Of a DNA stretch of 64,000 nt, positions 27,301-34,183 are shown in pieces (positions within the stretch are counted from its first letter, which is position 1; every line of letters begins with the position of its first letter). The translations under genes were made by a program, and so were the position numbers. Source of the DNA: DASQZK01 sp963732905 (GTDB lineage: Bacteria > Bacteroidota > Bacteroidia > Bacteroidales > GCA-2748055); NCBI GenBank assembly GCA_963732905.1, contig CAVTBM010000006.1, positions 248,001 through 312,000 on the forward strand, in the 5' to 3' direction. Under the pieces are notes generated by a model. It was not told the DNA's origin. It saw only the letters and a program-made list of their open reading frames with translations, and made no database searches.

Positions 27301-28685
27301 TCATTGATAATTCGGCGCGGATCATAACCGGACTAAAGAATATCAATGTCACCTACAGCACGAGCAACGGAACGGTATTGCCGGGGTACAAACCGAAAAC
27401 AACGGCGCTGGGGCTTACCAGGTATGGGAATGATCTGGCCCCGGGATGGGGCTTTATCCTTGGAATGCAGGACACTCTATTCGCACAAAATGCGTTTGAA
27501 AATGGCTGGCTGTCGAAAGATTCCCTGATCAACGAACCTTTCATGATGAGTCATACTGAAAAACTCAACCTCAGGGCCTCCTTCGAACCATTCAAAGGCT
27601 TCAGGGTCGATTTGACGGCAGACCGTATTTATGCTCAGAATTCAAGCGCATATTACACGGCCAAGGCAGATGGAACCTTGCCTCTTGCTGCCGACCGCGG
27701 CCAGACCATCAACGGGAACTTCTCCATGTCATTTCTCTCGTGGAAGACAGCCTTTGAGCGGATCTATTCAAAAAACCAGGATTTCTCGTCAGCAGCCTTC
27801 AGCAATATGAAAAATGACTACAGGCAGATCATCTCTTCACGGCTGGCACAGAGTAAAATGGATAAAGACGGTATCGTATTGAATGATTCAGCCGGATTTT
27901 ATGAAGGCTACGGCCCTAACCAGCAACAGGTCCTGATCTCATCTTTCCTGGCGGCTTATGGTGCCAAGGATCCATCAAAAATGAATCTGGCGATGTTCCC
28001 TACCATATTTAGCATGATGCCCAACTGGCGACTTTCTTTTGACGGGCTGGGCCGGATCGGTTTTATCAAGAGGTTTATGAACAGCATCACCATCAACCAT
28101 GCCTACAGGTCCTCCTATAATATCGGTTCGTTCATTTCGACGCCTCTCGATATTCGGCAACTTGAAGATCCGACCTACCAGATGAATTACCTGCCCAATT
28201 ACGATGCCACCTCGGTTTCCATCAACGAACAGTTCAGTCCGCTCTTTGACCTGAGTATGGACTGGAAGAACAGCCTGACCACCAATATCGAATTTAACCG
28301 TTCACGCACCCTGGCGCTGAGCACATCCAACAGCCAGATCAATGAAGTGAGCTCAAAAGAGATGGCCATCGGCGCCGGTTACCGCTTTAACCAGGTGCAG
28401 ATCATCATCAACCAGAAAGAGTTCAAGAGTGACCTGAACGTCAGGGCGGATCTGTCGATCAGGGATAACCGCACCGTCATCCGGAAACTCTCCGAAGACA
28501 ATGACCAGATTACGGCAGGTCAGCGCATCATAACCATTAAAACGACTTTCGATTATGTGTTAAGCGACAGGTTTAACCTGAGGTTTTTCTTCGATCAGCG
28601 TGTAAACAACCCCTTTGTGTCGCTGACCTATCCCACTTCCAATACCAATATTGGTTTCAGCGTTCGATTTACACTTGCACAATAG
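21330..28685 (+). CDS. sprA: T9SS outer-membrane translocon / gliding motility protein SprA (Sov)
   Basis: The 2451-residue protein should be the giant beta-barrel that moves type IX secretion cargo across the outer membrane. I recognise the family from its great length, its signal peptide (KRGLANIITLVSSVFVL) and its characteristic blocks, such as INITPSGSAELIFGFN, RNREFSAE-like repeats of barrel strands, AYIDDFEGSE near residue 830, and a C-terminal strand ending FSVRFTLAQ. The first codon appears to be TTG; the next in-frame ATG would remove the signal peptide. It lies 10 bases after ruvA. Three cargo-type proteins are encoded elsewhere in the window. Confidence 0.93.
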   Translation: MKRGLANIITLVSSVFVLLTPVVLKANDGRGYLYMPLPRIGTLVVLPPDTSQLRYPFSPENNYPFPYSNLQSPLYGHQPSNIKNSVEYDPVTKQYYFTQKVGDFEIRPPYTMSKKEYEKYSSQKSMENYWEQKAKSNNPESQANFIPEINVGGEGFDRVFGSNAINITPSGSAELIFGFNLSKTENPTLTEKLRRTPSFDFKENILMNVTGSIGDKMKLDVNYNTEATFDFENKTKLEYSGKEDEIIKKIEAGNVSLPLTGSLITGSQSLFGLKTEMQFGKLTMTSIFSQQKGETSTIEVQGGAQVQEFSVNADDYDANKHFFLSDYFRDHYESALANLPVINSGINITRIEVWITNKTSNFEQSRNIVAFTDLGEPQPYSSEFERTNGASGDNPRNDLNTLYSEMTNGTKYSGVRNITTVTSALVSLTLGRDYEKVENARLLSPREYDVNEKLGYISLNSALNSDEVLAVAYEYSYNGRTYQVGELSSSSGVNAPDALFLKLIKGTNFTPASYTWDLMMKNVYAIGAYQVSADDFSLDVLYQDDKTGNAVNYIPEGDLSKKILLEQLNLDNLNSNNDPYPDGLFDFIPGVTINPSNGRVIFPVLEPFGSDLEKIIRANGGDDAVVQRYVFQELYDSTKTKAQQIADKNKFKLAGSFQSSSSSEIMLNAMNVPQGSVKVSAGGRQLTEGTDYTVDYTLGRVTIINQGILESGTPIKISLENNSLFNIQTKTLVGSHFDYKVSDDFNVGATILNLTERPLTQKVNIGDEPISNTIWGLNTSYRTQSRLLTKLVDALPLIQTKEPSEISFVGEFADLVPGHSRAIQKEGNAYIDDFEGSETSLDMKSFAAWSISSTPVGYFPEAEKINDLSYGYDRARLAWYVIDPLFLRNNSLTPDNIKNNPQTQSSNYVREIFEKDIFKNKETPNNIPTNISVLNLAYYPTERGPYNYDFTSVNPDGSLKNPEDRWGGIMREIQSNDFEAANIEFIEFWLMDPYVEQPDNPGGDLFINLGNISEDVLKDSRKSFENGLPSGPDITQVDTTAWGRIPLVQSLVPAFNNDIQARKYQDVGLDGLSDEDERSFFGSFLNNLKTVLNPEAYAAISEDPSSDDFHYYRGSDYDQMKMGILERYKKYNGLEGNSPSFEQTKESYPTTGSTLPDVEDINRDNTLSESESYYSYHVSLRKQDLDVGQNFIVDKVVDDAELADGKKTSVTWYQFRIPITGFEKRIGDIQDFKSIRFMRMFLTNFSDSVILRFAKLDLIRGEWRRYSLPFAQGGEATTNSQPSDGSFDISAVNIEENAGRTPVNYVLPVGVTRQIDPSQPQLTQLNEQSIVLKVNQLEDGDARAAYKNVDLDIRQYKKIKMYAHAEAIEGYPLDDGELTAFIRLGSDYTGNFYEYEVPLKLTPYGKYDNNNDADREIVWPNENLFEIDLSEFQQVKQARNNAMRDPGSQVQLTSVYSITDSRGNTVSVAGNPNLANIRTIMIGVRNPLGGKDNLPKSGNIWLNELRLTDFNEKGGWAANGRLTTKLADLGTITFSGTTSTPGWGSIDTKVQERDKEQNIQYDLSSNLELGKFFPEKLGVSIPVYAGYSESIVNPEYNPLDPDIPLKVALANAGSKAERDSIKSVSQDYTRRRSLNFTNVRVIKKEGKPHIYDLANWSASYSFNEIFSRDISTEYYTQRHYRGALNYTFNSRPKAVTPFAKSKVLKSPYLRILRDFNFYYMPSMLSFRTDLDRSYMERKLRNLDNPYLQILPTVKKDFLWNRYYDMKFDLTRALKLDFSATNIARIDEPEGRMDKYAADYQAKRDSILQELRSFGRTTNYNHQINATYNLPLNKIPLLNWMNISTRYNATYGWDVGPILRDPGIDLGNTVKNSNTLQINGQLNLANLYSKVPYFKSLDQKKQPDKENQRKKEVTYTRENQVLRTSFPRSYTHKLKTTDVKVQVTDPDGKAVSSKVEVIDENRVKITPEHDVKGATVLITGTRELGESPITIIIDNSARIITGLKNINVTYSTSNGTVLPGYKPKTTALGLTRYGNDLAPGWGFILGMQDTLFAQNAFENGWLSKDSLINEPFMMSHTEKLNLRASFEPFKGFRVDLTADRIYAQNSSAYYTAKADGTLPLAADRGQTINGNFSMSFLSWKTAFERIYSKNQDFSSAAFSNMKNDYRQIISSRLAQSKMDKDGIVLNDSAGFYEGYGPNQQQVLISSFLAAYGAKDPSKMNLAMFPTIFSMMPNWRLSFDGLGRIGFIKRFMNSITINHAYRSSYNIGSFISTPLDIRQLEDPTYQMNYLPNYDATSVSINEQFSPLFDLSMDWKNSLTTNIEFNRSRTLALSTSNSQINEVSSKEMAIGAGYRFNQVQIIINQKEFKSDLNVRADLSIRDNRTVIRKLSEDNDQITAGQRIITIKTTFDYVLSDRFNLRFFFDQRVNNPFVSLTYPTSNTNIGFSVRFTLAQ

Positions 28686-28706
28686 GCTTTTATTAATGAA
28701 ATGTAG

Positions 28707-28714
28707 TAAATTTG
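28707..28714 (+). promoter_or_regulatory. -7 box for gcvH
   Basis: TAAATTTG matches TAnnTTTG, 46 bases upstream of the gcvH ATG. Confidence 0.55.
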
Positions 28715-28759
28715 GCCTGCTAAACAATTGTTCACAAAACCATATTAAAACCACGTGAC

Positions 28760-29137
28760 ATGAATTTTCCCAATAATCTGAAGTATACCAAAGAACATGA
28801 ATGGCTCAGGCTCGAAGGTAAAGAAGCCTTTGTTGGCGTCACGGAATATGCCACCTCTGAGCTTGGCGACATTGTATTTGTTGAAATTGAGACGGAAGGC
28901 GAATCACTCGGAAAGGGTGACAGTTTTGGCACGGTAGAGGCTGTAAAGACTGTATCTGACCTCTTCATGCCTGTTGCCGGAAAAGTTAAAACTATTAATC
29001 CAAAGCTGGCTGATACTCCGGAGATCGTTAATGCAGATCCTTACGGTGAAGGCTGGTTGATAAAAATCACCATCGACAACCCGGGTGAACTTGACGACCT
29101 GTTATCGGCTGAGGACTACAGGTCTGAGGTTGAGTGA
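28760..29137 (+). CDS. gcvH: glycine cleavage system H protein
   Basis: The 125-residue lipoyl carrier shuttles the aminomethyl group between the P, T and L proteins of glycine cleavage. The lipoylated lysine is K63 in SFGTVEAVKTVSDLF, and the start YTKEHEWLRLEG and the later NADPYGEGWLIKI are diagnostic. Length is typical. It is alone here, with its own promoter and a long terminator hairpin shared with the convergent infB. Confidence 0.96.
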   Translation: MNFPNNLKYTKEHEWLRLEGKEAFVGVTEYATSELGDIVFVEIETEGESLGKGDSFGTVEAVKTVSDLFMPVAGKVKTINPKLADTPEIVNADPYGEGWLIKITIDNPGELDDLLSAEDYRSEVE

Positions 29138-29169
29138 TCTGAGGGCATTTTAAGATCTTTAAAAAGTAT

Positions 29170-29229
29170 TTGGGCATATAAAACTGTAGGAGCGTAAAAT
29201 ATTACGCTCCTACAGTTTTATATGCCCAA
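29170..29229. terminator. bidirectional terminator: 28-bp perfect inverted repeat
   Basis: Arms 29170-29197 and 29202-29229 are perfectly complementary around the loop AATA, and a T run follows on the plus strand with a weaker T run on the minus strand. It lies between the convergent gcvH (plus) and infB (minus) genes. The stem is longer than termination requires and could be a REP/MITE-type element that serves as a terminator. Confidence 0.85.
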
Positions 29230-29275
29230 TATTTTTTACAGGATTCCGCAATACCGGAACAAAGACCTTCCATCC

Positions 29276-32272
29276 CTACAATTTCTTCTTCACTTCAGTC
29301 TCCTTGTAAGCTTCAATCATATCTCCGGTTTTGATATCATTGAAATTCTGGATATTAAGACCGCAATCCAGTCCGGCCACAACTTCCTTCGCATCATCCT
29401 TGAACCGTTTCAGTGAGCCGAGCTCACCCGAGTAAACCACGATACCATCGCGGATCACCCTGACTTTGGACGTACGGCTTATCTTTCCTTCCTTCACCAT
29501 ACAACCGGCTACATTTCCGACCTTGGTCACTTTGAATGTTTCGACTACTTCGAGGGTAGCGGTTACCTCTTCCCTGATCTCGGGTGAAAGCATGCCTTCC
29601 ATAGCCGCCCTTATCTCTTCGATAGCATCATAAATGATCGAATAGAGACGGATATCGATCTGTTCTCTTTCTGCCAGTTTCCGGGCACTCAGTGAAGGGC
29701 GTACCTGGAAGCCGATGATTACGGCGTCGGAAGCTGCGGCGAGGAGGACGTCTGATTCGGAGATCTGACCTACCGCCTTATGTTTAATGTTGACCTGAAT
29801 TTCTTCGGTAGACAACTTCAGCAGTGAGTCGCTGAGTGCCTCAACAGATCCGTCGACATCTCCTTTCACGATCACATTAAGTTCTTTAAAGTTCCCGATG
29901 GCAATACGGCGGCCGATTTCATCGAGAGTGATATGTTTCTGTGTCCGCAGTTCCTGTTCGCGTTGTAGTTGTTCACGTCTGTTGGCTATTTCCTTTGCTT
30001 CACGGTCACTGTCCATAACGTTGAACCTGTCGCCGGCCTGTGGCGCCCCGTTAAGTCCGAGGATCAGTGCAGGCATTGACGGTCCGGCACTATCGATACG
30101 GTTGCCGCGTTCATTATACATAGCCTTAACATGCCCGAAATGGCTGCCGGCAAGGAGTACATCGCCAATGTTTAACGTACCCGTCTCTACAAGGATAGTG
30201 GAGATATAACCGCGTCCTTTATCGAGTGAAGATTCTATGACGGTGCCGATGGCCTTCCGTTCGGGATTGGCTTTCAGTTCGAGCATTTCAGCCTCAAGTA
30301 ATACCTTTTCCAGCAGGTCTTCGATGCCGGTTCCATTTTTGGCTGAAATTTCCTGCGACTGGTATTTGCCGCCCCAGTCTTCAACCAGGTAATTCATATT
30401 GGCCAGGTCCTGTTTGATACGCTCGGGATTTGCCGAAGCTTTGTCCATCTTGTTGATGGCAAATACAATCGGCACATTGGCAGCCGAAGCATGATTGATG
30501 GCCTCTACGGTCTGAGGCATCACACCGTCGTCGGCAGCCACAACAATGATAGCCACATCGGTAACCTGTGCACCCCTGGCTCTCATAGCAGTAAAAGCTT
30601 CATGACCCGGAGTATCTAAAAAGGTTATCTGCCTGCCGTCATCGAGCTGAACGGCATAAGCGCCGATATGCTGGGTAATACCTCCTGCTTCACCGGCAAT
30701 CACATTGGAATGCCGTATATAGTCGAGCAACTTGGTTTTACCATGATCGACATGTCCCATTACAGTCACGATCGGAGGCCTGTGAATCTGCATTTCAGGT
30801 AATTCCTCTTCTTCATCCAGAGTATCCTGCAGGTCGACACTAACGAATTCAACCTGATAGTTGAACTCATCGGCCACGAGTGAAAGGGTTTCAGCATCAA
30901 GGCGCTGATTTATGGAGACAAACAACCCCAGGTTCATGCAGGTAGCTATTACCTCATTCGCCGGGACATTCATCATATTGGCCAGTTCGCTCACCGATAC
31001 GAACTCCGTTACCTTGATAGTATGCTTGCTTTCCTCCAGCCTTTCCATCTCCTCTTTCTGGCGCTGGTGAATCGTATCTCTCTTCTCCCTGCGGTACTTT
31101 GATCCTTTGGACTTGCCTTTGGAAGTAAGTTTAGCCAGGGTGTCTTTTATCTGTTTCTGAACGTCCTCCTCATTTACTTCAGGACGGTGAAGTTTTTTCT
31201 TTCTTTTCCCCGTTACCGGTCTCTCTTTTTTAGTACCCATGGGCCTGTCTTTCTCTTCGGTACCGGCATCCTTCCTTATGCGTTTCCGCTTTTTCTTTCC
31301 ATCCTGGCGGCCATTTTCCTTACTTGAAGCCACAGGTTTTTTCTTCTGATCCTTCCTTTCCTGGGGGAGTTCAATCCTGCCTACAACAGTTGGCCCCGAC
31401 AATTTACGGATGACCGTTGGGATCATATTATCCGATTCATCCTTTTCAGCACGGATGCGTTTATCTTCAACCTTCTTTTCTTCCGCAACAAGAGCTTCCT
31501 GCTTAGATTTGGCTTCCTGCTTAGCTTTTTCTTCCTTCTGTGCCGCAATCTCAGTTCCGGAGGCTTCAGGTTTTTCTTGTGTGACCTCCGTTTTTACCTC
31601 TTCCTTCTGCTCCGGTTTTTTAACTTCTTTTTCTTTTTTCTTTTTGACCTCATCAAGGTCAATTTTCCCAACTACTTTAGGTCTTTTATCGCTCTTCTCC
31701 TTCTCCGCCTTTACTTTATCAGCTTCAGGTTTTTCCGGCGAAGGTTTCATTTTCTCCTCTTCTGCTTTTACCTCTTTAACCGGGGCCTCTTTCTCCTCAG
31801 CCACCGCTTCCTCTTTCATCTCTTCTTTTTCCCTGACAACTTTCTTTTTGCCCTGGAATTCCCCGAGATCGACCTTGCCTACTACTTTCGGACCAACCTG
31901 GGGTTGTTTTTCGGGAATTTTCTCTTCAACCGGTTTTTTCTGTTCAGGTTTTGAGGCGCTGGCAGAGGTGTCCTTCACTAAAAATTCCTCTTCTTCTTCT
32001 TCAGCCTCAGGAATCACTTCCACATCGTCGATGGAGATGGTTTCCTTTTTCTCCCTGAGATTTTTCAGGCTGAATTTTTCGGACTTTTTCTTCTCATCAA
32101 GGTCAGAACTGTATTCCTTGACCAGCAGATCATATAGTTCAGGGGCTACTTTTCCGTTAGGATCTACATCAATGCTGTGTCCTTTCTTGTGAAGGAAATC
32201 AACAATCGTATTGATCCCGACATTAAACTCCCTGGCGATCTTACTGAGTCTTATTGCTTTATTTTCTGTCAT
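29276..32272 (-). CDS. infB: translation initiation factor IF-2
   Basis: The 998-residue GTPase places initiator tRNA on the 30S subunit. The N-terminus has the IF2_N helix motif (IRLSKIAREFNVG), then a long Lys/Glu-rich disordered region, a second IF2_N-like segment (VTEFVSVSELANMMNVP), the GTP-binding domain starting near residue 500 (VTVMGHVDHGKTKLLD, DTPGHEAF, NKMDK) and the C-terminal C1/C2 domains. It closes the rimP-nusA-infB operon, 54 bases after nusA. Confidence 0.97.
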   Translation of the reverse strand: MTENKAIRLSKIAREFNVGINTIVDFLHKKGHSIDVDPNGKVAPELYDLLVKEYSSDLDEKKKSEKFSLKNLREKKETISIDDVEVIPEAEEEEEEFLVKDTSASASKPEQKKPVEEKIPEKQPQVGPKVVGKVDLGEFQGKKKVVREKEEMKEEAVAEEKEAPVKEVKAEEEKMKPSPEKPEADKVKAEKEKSDKRPKVVGKIDLDEVKKKKEKEVKKPEQKEEVKTEVTQEKPEASGTEIAAQKEEKAKQEAKSKQEALVAEEKKVEDKRIRAEKDESDNMIPTVIRKLSGPTVVGRIELPQERKDQKKKPVASSKENGRQDGKKKRKRIRKDAGTEEKDRPMGTKKERPVTGKRKKKLHRPEVNEEDVQKQIKDTLAKLTSKGKSKGSKYRREKRDTIHQRQKEEMERLEESKHTIKVTEFVSVSELANMMNVPANEVIATCMNLGLFVSINQRLDAETLSLVADEFNYQVEFVSVDLQDTLDEEEELPEMQIHRPPIVTVMGHVDHGKTKLLDYIRHSNVIAGEAGGITQHIGAYAVQLDDGRQITFLDTPGHEAFTAMRARGAQVTDVAIIVVAADDGVMPQTVEAINHASAANVPIVFAINKMDKASANPERIKQDLANMNYLVEDWGGKYQSQEISAKNGTGIEDLLEKVLLEAEMLELKANPERKAIGTVIESSLDKGRGYISTILVETGTLNIGDVLLAGSHFGHVKAMYNERGNRIDSAGPSMPALILGLNGAPQAGDRFNVMDSDREAKEIANRREQLQREQELRTQKHITLDEIGRRIAIGNFKELNVIVKGDVDGSVEALSDSLLKLSTEEIQVNIKHKAVGQISESDVLLAAASDAVIIGFQVRPSLSARKLAEREQIDIRLYSIIYDAIEEIRAAMEGMLSPEIREEVTATLEVVETFKVTKVGNVAGCMVKEGKISRTSKVRVIRDGIVVYSGELGSLKRFKDDAKEVVAGLDCGLNIQNFNDIKTGDMIEAYKETEVKKKL

Positions 32273-32326
32273 ACCCTGAATTATCCTGTTATTGCGGAAT
32301 TCCTAATTTATAATAATCAATATGAA

Positions 32327-33565
32327 TTATTCAAATTCTGCCTTTAAAATTTTCACAACTTCGTTTATGGTTTCTTCCTCAAGATCAGTCCTGGCAACCA
32401 ATTCCCGCGGAGTCAACTCCAGAACGGCCTTGGCGGTATCGCAACCAATGGCTTTCAGTTCGTCGATGATCCAGCCTTCGATTTCATCGGCAAATTCGTC
32501 AAGATTCACATCTTCATCGTCTTCTCCACCAGCTTCCCTGTAAACGTCAATCTCATAGCCCGTAAGCTGGCTGGCAAGCCTGATGTTCAAGCCTCCTTTG
32601 CCGATAGCCAGTGAAACTTCACGTGGTTCAAGATATACGTCTGCCTTCTTGTCTTCTTCAAGGATCTTGATATTGCTGATCTTGGCCGGGCTGAGCGCTC
32701 TAGTGATAAAAAGCTGAATGTTATTTGTAAAATTGATGACATCAATATTCTCGTTCTTAAGTTCCCTTACAATACCATGAATACGTGACCCTTTCATCCC
32801 AACGCAGGCCCCAACCGGATCAATCCGTTCATCATAGGATTCGACAGCCACCTTGGCTCTTTCTCCGGGGACCCTGACAATTTTTTTGATGGTGATAAGT
32901 CCGTCGAAGATTTCCGGAACTTCCAGTTCAAACAGCCTCTCGAGAAATACGGGTGACGTCCGTGACAAAATGATCAGCGGGTTATTATTCTTCATATCCA
33001 CCTTGATCACCACGGCACGAATGGTATCCCCTTTCCGGAAATAATCGGAAGGGATTTGTTCCGATTTTGGCAAAATGAGTTCGTTCCCTTCATCATCAAG
33101 TACAAGGATCTCTCTTTTCCAAACCTGGTAAACCTCCCCGGTAATGATTTCACCAATACGGTCTTTGTACTTGATGTAAACATTGTTCTTTTCCAGTTCA
33201 AGTATCCTGGCTGTAAGATTTTGTCTCAGGGCCAGAATGGCACGTCGTCCAAAACTCTCCAGTTTTACCTCATCCGTCACTTCTTCACCAGCTTCATAGT
33301 CATCGTCTATAAGCTTAGCCTTCGAGATAGGGATCTGGAAATTGGGATCTTCAACATTCCCGTCTTCGACAACTTCACGGTTCCTCCATATTTCAAAGTC
33401 CCCTTTATCAATGTTAATAATGATGTCGAAGTTTTCGTCCGATCCGTATTTCTTAATCAGCATACTGCGAAAAACATCTTCGAGTACACTCATCATGGTT
33501 ACCCTGTCAATGTTTTTGAGTTCCTTAAACTCTGCAAATGTGTCAATCAAATTAATGCTTTCCAT
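32327..33565 (-). CDS. nusA: transcription termination/antitermination factor NusA
   Basis: The 412-residue RNA polymerase-binding factor controls pausing, termination and antitermination. It contains the N-terminal polymerase-binding domain, an S1 domain (about 130-200; IGEITGEVYQVWKREILV) and two KH domains (ACVGMKGSRIHGIVREL and SLAIGKGGLNIRLASQLTGY). It has an acidic C-terminal helical segment but not the long AR repeats of E. coli NusA. Middle gene of the operon, 16 bases after rimP. Confidence 0.96.
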   Translation of the reverse strand: MESINLIDTFAEFKELKNIDRVTMMSVLEDVFRSMLIKKYGSDENFDIIINIDKGDFEIWRNREVVEDGNVEDPNFQIPISKAKLIDDDYEAGEEVTDEVKLESFGRRAILALRQNLTARILELEKNNVYIKYKDRIGEIITGEVYQVWKREILVLDDEGNELILPKSEQIPSDYFRKGDTIRAVVIKVDMKNNNPLIILSRTSPVFLERLFELEVPEIFDGLITIKKIVRVPGERAKVAVESYDERIDPVGACVGMKGSRIHGIVRELKNENIDVINFTNNIQLFITRALSPAKISNIKILEEDKKADVYLEPREVSLAIGKGGLNIRLASQLTGYEIDVYREAGGEDDEDVNLDEFADEIEGWIIDELKAIGCDTAKAVLELTPRELVARTDLEEETINEVVKILKAEFE

Positions 33566-33581
33566 TTCCTGATTTAATGTC

Positions 33582-34049
33582 TTATTTAAAAGAAACTACC
33601 GCTGTGGTCATTTTTATCTGGTCAAATAACAAATGAACCGTCTCAATAATGACCTTCTTTTTCTTCTTCCCTTCTTCCCTGATGGCTTTTTTATATTCGA
33701 GGTCTATCCCGGTCTTATCAAAATTCTTCAATACTCCTGTAAATTTCGTTCCGTCAAGCAGTACCACCTTCACTTCCTTTCCAAGGTACTTCCTGTATTG
33801 TTCTTCAACCCTGAATCCCATATCCAGCCCGGGTGAGGAGACTTCGAGTTCATAGTCCTCGACCTCCCTGTCAATCACCGAAATGATGTGCCGGCTCAAG
33901 TCAACACATTCCTCGATCGTGATCCCGTCCGGTTTGTCGATATAGACCTGCACCCTATTTCCCGGCCTGAATTGAATGTCCACCAGGAAGATCTCCGAAC
34001 CTTCAAGGCGCTCACTTACGACCTCCCCGAATGTTTCCCTGTTTAACAT
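33582..34049 (-). CDS. rimP: ribosome maturation factor RimP
   Basis: The 155-residue protein is needed for 30S subunit maturation. It matches RimP in length and motifs: VDIQFRPGNRVQVYIDKPDGITIEEC near the start, VDLSRHI, and YELEVSSPGLDMGF, followed by a C-terminal SH3-like barrel with the RimP pattern KVVLLDGTKFTGVLKNF. It is the first gene of the rimP-nusA-infB operon. Confidence 0.94.
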   Translation of the reverse strand: MLNRETFGEVVSERLEGSEIFLVDIQFRPGNRVQVYIDKPDGITIEECVDLSRHIISVIDREVEDYELEVSSPGLDMGFRVEEQYRKYLGKEVKVVLLDGTKFTGVLKNFDKTGIDLEYKKAIREEGKKKKKVIIETVHLLFDQIKMTTAVVSFK

Positions 34050-34069
34050 ATTATTTCCGGTAACAAAAT

Positions 34070-34121
34070 AGGGGACTTCAGTCCCCTAGGTTTTAATACC
34101 TCTCCAACGGCCGCAAAAATA
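34070..34121 (-). promoter_or_regulatory. promoter and leader hairpin of the rimP-nusA-infB operon
   Basis: On the minus strand TATTTTTG (34114-34121) matches TAnnTTTG. Between it and the rimP start, AGGGGAC-tgaa-GTCCCCT (34070-34087) forms a perfect 7-bp hairpin followed by ATTTTG. It looks like a weak terminator or attenuator in the leader. Confidence 0.45.
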
Positions 34122-34183
34122 CGAATAAACATTTAAATCACAAAATTTTAGAAAGTAATGTTAAGAACATGGAACTTACGGTT

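Noticed and set aside
29276..32272. Internal frames on the plus strand of infB
   Set aside because: They are shadows of the IF-2 coding sequence, which has Lys/Glu-rich codons that leave the opposite strand open.
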